Shown here in pieces: positions 1-12,700 of a stretch of DNA of 64,000 nt (position 1 is its first letter; each line of letters begins with the position of its first letter). Origin of the DNA: Coriaria nepalensis (lineage: Eukaryota > Streptophyta > Magnoliopsida > Cucurbitales > Coriariaceae); the NCBI GenBank assembly GCA_027186245.1, contig CP114483.1, positions 18,558,220 through 18,622,219 of the forward strand, in the 5' to 3' direction. Under the pieces are notes generated by a model. That model did no database searches. It was not told the DNA's origin and saw only the letters and a program-made list of their open reading frames with translations. Made by a program: the position numbers and the translations under genes.

Positions 1-136
1 CGAACGAAATTCGGCCTTTAAATATGACTTTCGTGCATAACTTGCAGTTGATCTATTGAAGGCAACAATGCATTTGTTTAGCCTTTAAGTCATGTAACTG
101 AGTCTCTTCGAGTCATTAAATAATTCTAAATTAAAT
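1..136 (+). repeat. Monomer type a (136 bp), reference copy in block A
   Basis: This is the first unit of the trimer, from one CGAACG to the next. It has the core ATAACTTGCAGTTGATCTAT at 38-57 and NsiI-type ATGCAT at 68-73. It differs from b and c by CAGTTGATC in place of CAATTAATC or CAATTGATC, by GCATTTGTTTAGCC after the core, and by being about 6 bp shorter. Two subtypes occur in block A. One has CGGCCTTTAAATATG near its start. The other has AGGCATTTGAACATG there, followed by GAAGTCAACAATG. Confidence 0.93.
36..73 (+). other. Core segment shared by all three monomer types
   Basis: The stretch from CATAACTTGCA through ATCTATTGAAG to AATGCAT is the most similar part of a, b and c, and it persists in both orientations and all zones. 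The flanks differ between types far more than this 38-bp core. In satellites such a conserved segment can reflect a protein-binding or nucleosome-positioning constraint, but it could also just be the part least affected by past changes. No known motif is matched: the vertebrate CENP-B box is absent. The core lacks CpG, whereas the flanking CGAACG segment has two. Confidence 0.7.
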
Positions 137-278
137 CGAACGAATTCTATTTACGCCCTTCAAACATTATTTTCTTACATAACTTGCAATGAATCTATTG
201 AAGACAACAATGCATTATCTTACCATTAAAAAGCATATCACTCAGTCTTTTCAATCATTAAATTGTTTGAAGGCACTT
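137..278 (+). repeat. Monomer type b (142 bp), reference copy in block A
   Basis: This is the second unit of the trimer, starting CGAACGAATTC, so it usually carries an EcoRI site that should recur once per trimer. The core here reads ATAACTTGCAATGAATCTAT; the more common form in the block is CAATTAATC. After the core comes the b-specific GACAACAATGCATTAT, then AAAAAGCATATCACTCAG. Block-B copies are 143 bp because they read CATATCATT where block A reads CAATCATT in the same stretch. In subtype Y trimers the unit has TTTTTTCCC and GCAGACACC in place of TTGCGCCC and GAAGACAAC. Confidence 0.93.
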
Positions 279-420
279 CGAACCATATCTCTTTTTGCAT
301 TTAAAACGCGACTTTCAGGCATAACTTGCAATTGATCTATTGAAGGCAACTATGCATTTTTTTAGCCTTAAAGTCATATTTTTGCGTCTCTTTTAGTCAG
401 AAAATCATTCTTAATCACTT
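279..420 (+). repeat. Monomer type c (142 bp), reference copy in block A
   Basis: This is the third unit of the trimer, starting CGAACCATATC. It has CGCGACTTTCAGGCATAAC before the core, CAATTGATCTATTGAAGG within it and GGCAACTATGC after it, then a run of seven T (GCATTTTTTTAGCC). The three lengths 136, 142 and 142 sum to the observed 420-bp period. All three types begin with CGAAC, which supports this choice of boundary, although the phase of a tandem repeat is arbitrary. Confidence 0.93.
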
Positions 421-2780
421 CGAACGAAATTAGGCATTTAAACATGACTTTCATGCATAACTTGCAGTTGATCTATTGAAGTCATCAATGCATTTGTTTA
501 TCCCTAAATTCATGTCAATGAGTCTCTTCTAGTCGTTAAATCATTCTAAATTAAGTCGAACGAATTCTATTTTTTCCCTTCAAACATGATCTTATGACAT
601 AACTTGCAATTAATCTATTGCAGACACCAATGCATTATTTTACATTTAAAAAGCATGTCACTCAGTCTTTTCAATCATTAAATTGTTTGAAGGCACTTCG
701 AACCATATCTCTTTTTGTATTTTAAACGCGACTTTCATGCATAACTTGCAATCGATCTATTGAAGGCAACTATGCATTTTTTTACCCTTAAAGTCATATT
801 TTTGCGTCTCTTTTAGTCCGAAAATCATTCTAAATCACTTCGAACGAAATTAGTCATTTGAACATGACTTTCGTGCATAACTTGCAGTTGATCTATTGAA
901 GGCAACAATGGATTTGTTTAGCCTTTAAGTCATGTAACTATGTCTCTTCGAGTCATTAAATTATTCAAAATTAAGTCCAACGAATTCTATTTTTTCACTT
1001 CAAACATGATTTTATTACATAACTTGCAATTAATCTATTGCAGACACCATTGCATTATTTTACCTTTAAAAAGCATGTCACTCAGTCTTTTCAATCATTA
1101 AATTGTTTGAAGGCACTTCGAACCATATCTCTTTTTGCATTTAAAACGCGACTTTCAGGCATAACTTGCAATTGATCTATTGAAGGCAACTATGCATTTT
1201 TTTAGCCTTAAAGTCATATTTTTGCATCTCTTTTAGTCAGAAAAGCATTCTAAATCACTTCAAACGAAATTAGGCATTTGAACATGAATTTCATGCATAA
1301 CTTGCAGTTGATCTATTGAAGTCAACAATGCATTTGTTTAGCCTTAAAGTCATGTCAATGAGTTTGTTCTAGTCGTTAAATCATTCTAAATTAAGTCGAA
1401 CGAATTCTATTTTTTCCCTTCAAACATGATTTTATTACATAACTTGCAATTAATCTATTGCTGACACCAAAGCATTATTTTACCTTTAAAAAGCATGTCA
1501 CTCAGTCTTTTCAATCATTAAATTGTTTGAAGGCACTTCGAACCATATCTCTTTTTCTATTTTAAACGCGACTTTCATGCATAACTTGCAATTGATCTAT
1601 TGAAGTCAACTATGCATTTTTTTAGCCTTAAAGTCATATTATTGCGTCTCTTTTAGTCATTAAATCTTTCTAAATCACTTCGAACGAAATTCGGCCTTTA
1701 AATATGACTTTCGTGCATAACTTGCAGTTGATCTATTGAAGGCAACAATGCATTTGTTTAGCCATTAAGTGATCTAACTGAGTCTGTTCGAGTCATTAAA
1801 TCATTCTAAATTAAGTCGAACGAATTCTATTTGCGCCCTTCAAACATTATTTTCTTACATAACTTGCAATTAATCTATTGAAGACAACAATGCATTATTT
1901 TACCATTAAAAAGCATATCACTCAGTCTTTTCAATCGTTAAATTGTTTGAAGGCACTTCGAACCAATTCTCTTTTTGCATTTAAAACGCGACTTTCATGC
2001 ATAACTTGCAATTGATCTATTGAAGGCAACTATGCATTTTTTTAGCCTTAAAGTCATATTTTTGCGTCTCTTTTAGTCATTAAATCTTTCTAAATCACTT
2101 CGAACGAAATTCGGCCTTTAAATATGACTTTCGTGCATAACTTGCAGCTGATCTATTGAAGGCAACAATGCATTTGTTTAGCCTTTAAGTCATATAACTA
2201 AGTCTCTTCGAGTCATTAAATCATTCTAAATTAAGTCGAACGAATTCTATTTACGCCCTTCAAACATTATTTTCTTACATAACTTGCAATTAATCTATTG
2301 AAGACAACAATGCATTATCTTACCATTAAAAAGCATATCACTCAATCTTTTCAATCATTAAATTGTTTGAAGGCACTTCGAACCATATCTCTTTTTGTAT
2401 TTTAAACGCGACTTTCATGCATAACTTGCAATTGATCTATTGAAGGCAACTATGCATTTTTTTAGCCTTAAAGTCATATTATTGTGTCTCTTTTAGTCAT
2501 TAAATCTTTCTAAATCACTTCGAACGAAATTCGGCCTTTAAATATGACTTTCGTGCATAACTTGCAGTTGATCTATTAAAGGCAACAATGCATTTGTTTA
2601 GCCATTAAGTCATCTAACTGAGTCTCTTCGAGTCATTAAATCATTCTAAATTAAGTCGAACGAATTCTATTTGCGCCCTTCAAACATTATTTTCTTACAT
2701 AACTTGCAATTAATCTATTGAAGACAACAATGCATTATTTTACCATTAAAAAGCATATCACTCAGTCTTTTCAATCATTA

Positions 2781-2800
2781 AATTGTTTGAAGTCAACAAT
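2781..2800 (+). other. Internal 209-bp deletion junction between monomers b and a
   Basis: The text runs from the end of monomer b (AAATTGTTTGAAG) directly into the core flank of monomer a (GAAGTCAACAATGCAT). In an intact unit these points lie 209 bp apart. The two sides share TTGAAG, so the joint sits in a 6-bp microhomology. The trimer start moves from the expected 3361 to 3151; the remaining 1 bp comes from a missing C in GACTTTATGC near 3,045. The product is a trimer with a b/a hybrid monomer. Confidence 0.9.
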
Positions 2801-5800
2801 GCATTTGTTTAGCCCTAAATTCATGTCAATGAGTCTCTTCTAGTCGTTAAATCATTCTAAATTAAGTCGAACGAATTCTATTTTTTCCCTTCAAACATGA
2901 TCTTATGACATAACTTGCAATTAATCTATTGCAGACACCAATGCATTATTTTACCTTTAAAAAGCATGTCACTCAGTCTTTTCAATCATTAAATTGTTTG
3001 CAGGCACTTCGAACCATATCCCTTTTTGTATTTTAAACGCGACTTTATGCATAACTTGCAATTGATCTGTTGAAGGCAACTATGCATTTTTTTAGCTTGA
3101 AAGTCATATTTTTGCGTCTCTTTTAGTCAGAAAATCATTCTAAATCACTTCGAACAAAATTAGGCATTTGAACATGACTTTCATGCATAACTTGCAGTTG
3201 ATCTATTGAAGTCAACAATGCATTTGTTTAGCCCTAAATTCATGTCAATGAGTCTCTTCTAGTCGTTAAATCATTCTAAATTAAGTCGAACGAATTCTAT
3301 TTTTTCCCTTCAAACATGATCTTATGACATAACTTGCAATTAATCTATTGCAGACACCAATGCATTATTTTACATTTAAAAAGCATGTCACTCAGTCTTT
3401 TCAATCATTAAATTGTTTGAAAGCACTTCGAACCATATCTCTTTTTGTATTTTAAACGCGACTTTCATGCATAACTTGCAATTGATCTATTGAAGGCAAC
3501 TATGCATTTTTTTAGCCTTAAAGTCATATTATTGTGTCTCTTTTAGTCATTAAATCTTTCTAAATCACTTCGAACGAAATTCGGCCTTTAAATATGACTT
3601 TCGTGCATAACTTGCAGTTGATCTATTAAAGGCAACAATGCATTTGTTTAGCCATTAAGTCATCTAACTGAGTCTCTTCGAGTCATTAAATCATTCTAAA
3701 TTAAGTCGAACGAATTCTATTTGCGCCCTTCAAACATTATTTTCTTACATAACTTGCAATTAATCTATTGAAGACAACAATGCATTATTTTACCATTAAA
3801 AAACATATCACTCAGTCTTTTCAATCATTAAATTGTTTGAAGGCACTTCGAACCATATCTTTTTTTGCATTTAAAACGCGACTTTCAAGCATAACTTGCA
3901 ATTGCTCTATTGAAGGCAACTATGCATTTTTTTAGCCTTAAAGTCATATTTTTGCGTCTCTTTTAATTAGAAAATCATTCTAAATCACTTCGAACGAAAT
4001 TAGGCATTTGAACATGACTTTCGTGCATAACTTGCAGTTGATCTATTGAAGTCAACAATGCATTTGTTTAGCCTTAAAGTCATGTGAATGAGTCTCTTCT
4101 AGTCGTTAAATCATTCTAAATTAAGTCGAACGAATTCTGTTTTTTCCCTTCAAACATGATTTTATTACATAACTTGCAATTAATCTATTGCAGACACCAA
4201 AGCATTATTTTACCTTTAAAAAGCATGTTACTCAGTCTTTTCAATCATTAAATTGTTTGAAGGCACTTCGAACCATATCTCTTTTTGTATTTTAAACGCG
4301 ACTTTCATTCATAACTTGCAAGTGATCTATTGAAGGCAACTACGCATTTTTTTAGCCTTAAAGTCATATTATTGCGTCTCTTTTAGTCATTAAATCTTTC
4401 TAAATCACTTCGAACGAAATTCGGCCTTTAAATATGACTTTCGTGCATAACTTGCAGTTGATCTATTGAAGGCAACAATGCATTTGTTTAGCCATTAAGT
4501 GATCTAACTGAGTCTGTTCGAGGCATTAAATCATTCTAAATTAAGTCGAACGAATTCTATTTGCGCCCTTCAAACATTATTTTCTTACATAACTTGCAAT
4601 TAATCTATTGAAGACAACAATGCATTATTTTACCATTAAAAAGCATATCACTCAGTCTTTTCAATCGTTAAATTGTTTGAAGGCACTTCGAACCAATTCT
4701 CTTTTTGCATTTAAAACGCGACTTTCATGCATAACTTGCAATTGATCTATTGAAGGCAATTATGCATTTTTTTAGCCTTAAAGTCATATTTTTGCGTCTC
4801 TTTTAGTCAGAACATCATTCTAAATCACTTCGAACGAAATTAGGCATTTGAACATGACTTTCATGCATAACTTGCAGTTGATCTATTGAAGTCAACAATG
4901 CATTTGTTTAGCCCTAAATTCATGTCAATGAGTCTCTTCTAGTCGTTAAATCATTCTAAATTAAGTCGAACGAATTTTATTTTTTCCCTTCAAACATGAT
5001 CTTATGACATAACTTGCAATTAATCTATTGCAGACACCAATGCATTATTTTACATTTAAAAAGCATGTCACTCAGTCTTTTCAATCATTAAATTGTTTGA
5101 AGGCAGTTCGAACCATATCTCTTTTTGTATTTTAAAACGCGACTTTCATGCATAACTTGCAATTGATCTATTGAAGGCAACTATGCATTTTTTTAGCCTT
5201 AAAGTCATATGTTTGCGTCTCTTTTAATCAGAAAATCATTCTAAATCACTTCGAACGAAATTCGGCATTTGAACATGAATTTCGTGCATAACTTGCAGTT
5301 GATCTATTGAAGTCAACAATGCATTTGTTGAGCCTTAAAGTCATGTCAATGAGTCTGTTCTAGTCGTTAAATCATTCTAAATTAAGTCGAACAAATTCTG
5401 TTTTTTCCCTTCAAACATGATTTTATTACATAACTTGCAATTAATCTATTGCAGACACCAAAGCATTATTTTACCTTTAAAAAGCATGTCACTCAGTCTT
5501 TTCAATCATTAAATTGTTTGAAGGCACTTCGAACCATATCTCTTTTTGTATTTTAAACGCGACTTTCATTCATAACTTGCAATTGATCTATTGAAGGCAA
5601 CTATGCATTTTTTTAGCCTGAAAGTCATATTATTGCGTCTCTTTTAGTCATTAAATCTTTCTAAATCACTTCGAACGAAATTCGGCCTTTAAATATGACT
5701 TTCGTGCATAACTTGCAGTTGATCTATTGAAGGCAACAATGCATTTGTTTAGCCATTAAGTGATCTAACTGAGTCTGTTCGAGTCATTAAATCATTCTAA

Positions 5801-8014
5801 ATTAAGTCGAACGAATTCTATTTGCGCCCTTCAAACATGATTTTATTACATAACTTGCAATTAATCTATTGCAGACACCAAAGCATTATTTTACCTTTAA
5901 AAAGCATGTCACTCAGTCTTATCATTCATTAAATTTTTTGGAAGCACTTCGAACCAATTCTATTTGTGCATTTAAGACACGACTTTCATACATAACTTTC
6001 AATTGATCTATTGAAGGCAACTATGCATTTTTTTAGCCTTAAAGTCATATTTTTGCGTCTCTTTCAGTAAGTAAATCATTCCAAATCACTTCAAATGAAA
6101 TTCGGCCTTTAAACATGACTTTCGTGCATAACTTGCAATTGATCTATTGAAGGCAACAATGCATTGGTTTAGCCTTAAAGTCATGTCACTGAGTCTCTTC
6201 TAGTCATTAAATCATTCTAAATTAATACGAACGAATTCTATTTTTTCCCTTCAAACATGATTTTATTACATAACTTGCTATTAATCTATTGCAGACACCA
6301 ATGCATTATTTTACCTTTAAAAAGCATGTCACTCAGTCTTTTCAATCTCTAAATTGTTTGAAGGCACTTCGAACCATATCTCTTTTTGTATTTTAAACGC
6401 GACTTTCATGCATAACTTGCAATTGATCTATTGAAGTCAACTATGCATTTTTTTAGCCTTGAAGTCATATTATTGCATCTCTTTTAGTCATTAAATCTTT
6501 CTAAATCACTTCGAACGAAATTCGGCCTTTAAATATGACTTTCGTGCATAACTTGCAGTTGATCTATTGAAGGCAACAATGCATTTGTTTAGCCATTAAA
6601 TCATCTAACTGAGTCTCTTCAAGTCATTAAATCATTCTAAATTAAGTCGAACGAATTCTATTTGCGCCCTTCAAACATTATTTTCTTACATAACTTGCAA
6701 TTAATCTATTGAAGACAACAATGCATTATTTTACCATTAAAAAGCATATCACTCAGTCTTTTCAATCATTAAATTGTTTGAAGGCACTTCGAACCAATTC
6801 TCTTTTTGCATTTAAAACGCGACTTTCATGCATAACTTGAAATTGATCTATTGAAGGCAACTATGCATTTTTTTAGCCTTAATGTCATATTTTTGCGTCT
6901 CTTTTAGTCAGAAAATCATTCTAAATCACTTCGAACGAAATTAGGCATTTGAACATGACTTTCATGCATAACTTGCAGTTGATCTATTGAAGTCAACAAT
7001 GCATTTGTTGAGCCTTAAAGTCATGTCAATGAGTCTGTTCTAGTCGTTAAATCATTCTAAATTAAGTCGAACGAATTCTGTTTTTTCCCTTCAAACATGA
7101 TTTTATTACATAACTTGCAATTAATCTATTGCAGACACCAAAGCATTATTTTACCTTTAAAAATCATGTCACTCAATCTTTTCAATCATTAAATTGTTTG
7201 AAAGCACTTCGAACCATATCTGTTTTTGTATTTTAAACGCGACTTTCATGCATAACTTGCAATTGATCTATTGAAGGCAACTATGCATTTTTTTAGCCTT
7301 AAAGTCATATTTTTGCGTCTCTTTTAGTCATTAAATCTTTCTGAATCACTTCGAACGAAATTCGGCCTTTAAATATGACTTTCGTGCATAACTTGCAGTT
7401 GATCTATTGAAGTCAACAATGCATTTGTTTAGCCTTTAAGTCATGTAACTGAGTCTCTTCGAGTCATTAAATCATTATAAATTAAGTCGAACGAATTCTA
7501 TTTGCACCCTTCAAACATTATTTTCTTACATAACTTGCAATTAATCTATTGAAGACAACAATGCATTATTTTACCATTAAAAAGCATATCACTCAGTCTT
7601 TTCAATCATTAAATTGTTTGAAGGCACTCCGAACCATATCTCTTTTTGCATTTAAAACGCAACTTTCATGCATAACTTGCAATTGATCTATTGAAGGCAA
7701 CTATGCATTTTTTTAGCCTTAAAGTCATATTTTTGCGTCTCTTTTAGTCAAAAAATCATTCTAAATCACTTCGAACGAAATTTGGCATTTGAATATGACT
7801 TTCGTGCATAACTTGCAGTTGATCTATTGAAGTCAACAATGCATTCGTTTAGCCTTAAAGTCATGTCAATGTGTCTCTTCTAGTCGTTAAATCATTCTAA
7901 ATTAAGTCGAACAAATTCTATTTTTTCCCTTCAAACATGATTTTATTACATAACTTGCAATTAATCTATTGCAGACACCAATGCATTATTTTACCTTTAA
8001 AAAGCATGTCACTC

Positions 8015-8045
8015 AGTTTTTTCAATCGCATTTCGTTCGAAGTGA
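8015..8045. other. Strand switch 1 (A to B)
   Basis: Forward monomer b runs up to CTCAGTTTTTTCAATC at about 8,027 and is followed by GCATTTCGTTCGAAGTG, which is the start of monomer a read on the other strand. From here on every unit is reverse-complemented. The forward unit stops at about trimer position 256, and the reversed one starts at about trimer position 12. The sequence just right of the joint already has the block-B 421-bp period and block-B bases, so it is not a mirrored copy of the left flank. Confidence 0.93.
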
Positions 8046-9770
8046 TTTAGAATGATTTAATGACTGAAAGAGACGCAATTATACGACTTTAAGGCTAAAA
8101 AAATGCATAGTTGCCTTCAATAGATCATTTGCAGGTTATGCATGAAACTCGTGTTTTAAATGCAAAAATAGAATTGGTTCCACGTGCTTTCAAATAATTT
8201 AATGATATTAAAAGACTGAATGATATGCTTTTTAAGGCTAAAATAATGCATTATTGTCTGCAATAGATTAATTGCAAGTTATGTAAGAAAATCATGTTCG
8301 AAGGGCGAAAATAGAATTCGTTACAATTAATTTAGAATGATTTAATCACTACAAGAGACTCAATGACATGATTTTAAGGCTAAACAAATGCATTGTTGCC
8401 TTCGATAGATCAACTGCAAGTTATGCACGAAACTCATGTTTAAAGTGCGAATTTCATTCGAAGTGATTTAGAATTATTTAATGACTGAAAGAGACGCAAT
8501 TATACGAGTTTAAGGCTAAAAAAATTCATAGTTTCCTTCAATAGATCATTTGCAGGTTATGCATGAAAGTCGTGTTTTGAATGCAAAATTATAATTGGTT
8601 CGACATGCTTTCAAATAATTTAATGATATGAAAAGACTGAATGATATGGTTTTTAAGGCTAAAATAATCAATTGTTGTCTGCAATAGATTAATTGCAAGT
8701 TATGTAAGAAAATCATGGTTGATGGGCAAAAATAGAATTCGTTCGAATTAATTTAGAAGGATTTAATCACTACAAGAGACTCAACGACATGATTTTCAGG
8801 CTAAAGAAATGCATTGTTGCCTTCAATAGATCAACTGCAAGTTATGCACGAAAGTCATGTTTTATGTGCCAATTTCGTCCGAAGGTATTTAGAATGATTT
8901 AATGACTGAAAGAGACCCAACTATACGACTTTAAGGCTAAAAAAATGCATAGTTGCCTTCAATAGATCATTTGCAGGTTATGCAGGAAAGTCGTGTTTTA
9001 AATGCAAAATTATAATTTGTTCGACATGCTTCCAAATAATTTAATGACATGAAAAGACTGAATGACATGCTTTTTAAGGCTAAAGGAATGCATTGTTGTC
9101 TTCAATAGATTAATTGCAAGTTATGTAAGAAAATCATGTTTGAAGGGCGAAAATAGAATTCGTTCGGATTAATTTAGAATGATTTCATGATTACAAGAGA
9201 CTCAACGACATGATTTTCAGGCTAAAGAAATGCATTGTTGCCTTCAATAGATCAACTGCAAGTTATGCACGAAAGTCATGTTTAATGTGCCAATTTCGTC
9301 CGAAGGTATTTAGAATGATTTAATGACTGAAAGAGACCCAATTATACGACTTTAAGGCTAAAAAAATGCATAGTTGCCTTCAATAGATCATTTGCAGGTT
9401 ATGCAGGAAAGTCGTGTTTTAAATGCAAAATTATAGTTTGTTCGACATGCTTCCAAATAATTTAATGATATGAAAAGACTGAATGATATGCTTTTTAAGG
9501 ATAAAATAATGCATTGTTGTCTGCAATAGATTAATTGCAAGTTATGTAAGAAAATGATGTTTGAAGGGCGAAAATAGAATTCGTTAGAATTAATTTAGAA
9601 TGATTTAATCGCTAAAAGAGACTCAATGACATGATTTTAAGGCTAAACAAATGCATTGTTGCCTTCGATAGATCAACTGCAAGTTATGCACGGAACTCAT
9701 GTTTAAAGTGCGAATTTCGTTCGGAGTGATTTAGAATTATTTAATGACTGAAAGAGATGCAATTATACGA
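8028..9770 (-). repeat. Block B zone 1: junction-proximal trimers
   Basis: About four trimers next to strand switch 1. All monomers c are of the c1 form (ACTTTAAGGC, AAAAAAATGCATAG, ATTTGCAGG). The first unit has GGTTCCACGTGC and GATATTAAAAGAC, variants seen again only near 33, 51-54 and 57 kb. Units at 8,870 and 9,290 share GTGCCAATTTCGTCCGAAGG, which I do not see elsewhere. This suggests an older edge that has not been homogenised with the interior. No gene is present. Confidence 0.8.
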
Positions 9771-12700
9771 CTTTACGGCTAAAAAAACTGCATAGTTGCC
9801 TTCAATAGATCAATTGCAGGTTATGTGTGAAATTCGTGTTTTAAATGCAAAATTATAATTGGTTGGACATGCTTTCAAATAATTTAATGATATGAAAAGA
9901 CTGAATGATATGCTTTTTAAGGCTAAAATAATGCATTGTTGGCTACAATAGATTAATTGCAAGTTATGTAAGAAAATCATGTTTGAAGGGCGAAAATAGA
10001 ATTCGTTACAATTAATTTAGAATGATTTAATCACTACAAGAGACTCAATGACATGATTTTAAGGCTAAACAAATGCATTGTTGCCTTCGATAGATCAACT
10101 TCAAGTTATGCACGAAAGTCATGTTTAAAGTGCGAATTTCGTCCAAAGTTATTTAGAATGATTTAATGACTGAAAGAGACGCAATTATACGACTTTAAGG
10201 CTAAAAAAATGCATAGTTGCCTTCAATAGATCATTTGCAGGTTATGCATGAAAGTCGTGTTTTAAATGCAAAATTATAATTGGTTCGACATGCTTTCAAA
10301 TAATTTAATGATATGAAAAGACTGAATGATATGGTTTTTAAGGCTAATATAATCAATTGTTGTCTGCAATAGATTAATTGCAAGTTATGTAAGAAAATCA
10401 TGTTTGAAGGGCAAAAATAGAATTCGTTCGAATTAATTTAGAAGGATTTAATCACTACAAGAGACTCAACGACATGATTTTAAGGCTAAAGAAATGCCTT
10501 GTTGCCTTCAATAGATCAACTGCAAGTTATGCACGAAAGTCATGTTTAAAGTGCGAATTTCATCCGAAGTTATTTAGAATGATTTAATGACTGAAAGAGA
10601 CGCAATTATACGAGTTTAAGGCCAAAAATATGCATAGTTGCCTTCAATAGATCATTTGCAGGTTATGCATGAAAGTCGTGTTTTAAATGCAAAAATATAA
10701 TTAGTTCGACATGCTTTCAAATAATTTAATGATATGAAAAGACTGAATGATATGCTTTTTAAGGCTAAAATAATGCATTGTTGGCTGCAATAGATTAATT
10801 GCAAGTTATGTAAGAAAATCATGTTTGAAGGGCGAAAATAGAATTCGTTAGAATTAATTTAGAATGATTTAATCACTATAAGAGACTCAATGACATGATT
10901 TTAAAGCTAAACAAATGCATTGTTGCCTTCGATAGATCAACTGCAAGTTATGCACGGAAGTCATGTTTAAAGTGCGAATTTCATTCGAAGTGATTTAGAA
11001 TGATTTAATGACTGAAAGAGATGCAATTATACGACTTTACGGCTAAAAAAACTGCATAGTTGCCTTCAATAGATCAATTGCAGGTTATGTGTGAAATTCG
11101 TGTTTTAAATGGAAAAATATAATTGGTTCGACATGCTTTCAAATAATTTAATGATATGAGAAGACTGAATGGTATGCTTTTTAAGGCTAAAATAATGCAT
11201 TGTTGTCTGCAATAGATTAATTGCAAGTTATGTAAGAAAATCATGTTTGAAGGGCGAAAATAGAATTCGTTAGAATTAATTTAGAATGATTTAATCACTA
11301 CAAGAGACTCAATGACATGATTTTAAGGCTAAACAAATGCATTGTTGCCTTCGATAGATCAACTGCAAGTTATGCACGAAACTTATGTTTATAGTGCAAA
11401 TTTCGTTCGAACTGTTTTAGAATTATTTAATAACTGAAAGAGACGCAATTATACGAGTTTAAGGCCAAAAAAATGCATAGTTGCCTTCAATAGATCATTT
11501 GCAGGTTATGCATGAAAGTCGTGTTTTAAATGCAAAAATATAATTGGTTGGACATGCTTTCAAATAATTTAATGATATGAAAAGACTGAATGATATGCTT
11601 TTTAAGGCTAAAATAATGCATTGTTGTCTGCAATAGATTAATTGCAAGTTATGTAAGAAAATCGTGTTTGAAGGGCGAAAATAGAATTCATTTGAATTAA
11701 TTTAGAATGATTTAATCACTACAAGAGACTCAATGACATGATTTTAAGGCTAAACAAATGCATTGTTGCCTTCGATAGATCAACTGCAAGTTATGCACGG
11801 AACTCATGTTTAAAGTGCGAATTTCATTCGAAGTGATTTAGAATGATTTAATGACTGAAAGAGATGCAATTATACGACTTTACGGCTAAAAAAATGCAAA
11901 GTTGCCTTCAATAGATCATTTGCAGGTTATGCATGAAAGTCGCTTTTTAAATGCAAAAATATAATTGGTTCGACATGCTTTCAAATAATTTAATGATATG
12001 AAAAGACTGAATGATATGCTTTTTAAGGCTAAAATAATGCATTGTTGTCTGCAATAGATTAATTGCAAGTTATGTAACAAAATGATGTTTGAAGGGCGAA
12101 AATAGAATTCGTTCGAATTAATTTAGAATGATTTAATCACTACAAGAGACTCAATGACATGATTTTAAGGCTAAACAAATGCATTGTTGCCTTCGATAGA
12201 TCAACTGCAAGTTATGCACGAAAGTCTTGTTTAAAGTGCGAATTTTATTCGAAGTGATTTAGAATGATTTAATGACTGAAGGAGATGCAATTATCCGACT
12301 TTACAGCTAAAAAAACTGCATAGTTGCCTTCAATAGATCAATTGCAGGTTATGTGTGAAAGTCGTGTTTTAAATGCAAAAATATAATTGGTTCGACATGC
12401 TTTCCAATAATTTAATGGTATGAGAAGACTGAATGATATGCTTTTTAAGGCTAAAATAATGCATTGTTGTCTGCAATAGATTAATTGCAAGTTATGTAAG
12501 AAAATCATGTTTGAAGGGCAAAAATAGAATTCGTTAGAATTAATTTAGAATGATTTAATCACTACAAGAGACTCAATGACATGATTTTAAGGCTAAACAA
12601 ATGCATTGTTGCCTTCGATAGATCAACTGCAAGTTATGCACGGAACTCATGTTTAAAGTGCGAATTTCATTCGAAGTTATTTAGAATGATTTAATGACTG

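Larger units (their letters stand above)
1..8027 (+). repeat. Block A-left: 420-bp trimers, forward orientation
   Basis: The trimer start (CGAACGAAAT) falls at 1, 421, 841, 1261, 1681, 2101 and 2521. After a 209-bp internal deletion it falls at 3151, 3571, 3991, 4411 and 4831. After a one-base insertion near 5,130 it falls at 5252, 5672, 6092 (altered to CAAATGAAAT), 6512, 6932, 7352 and 7772. The period is thus exactly 420 bp for nearly the whole block, about 19 trimers. The last unit breaks off inside monomer b at about 8,027, where the strand switches. Orientation is called + only by convention, taking the first block as reference. No gene is present. Confidence 0.95.

Noticed and set aside
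279..300. Possible CENP-B box near CTTCGAACGAAATTCGG at monomer a starts and related sites
   Set aside because: The box needs TTCG, four bases, A, two bases, then CGGG. Here TTCG-AACG-A-AA is followed by TTCGG, so the second half is two bases out of place and lacks the third G. No unit matches.
340..365. T-run after GCA in monomer c as a transcription terminator
   Set aside because: There is no stem before it that forms a stable hairpin and no gene upstream; it is a fixed feature of monomer c.
8015..8045. Strand switch 1 as a fold-back (mirror) read artefact
   Set aside because: A fold-back would copy the left flank in reverse. The right side instead has the 421-bp period and block-B bases from its first unit.
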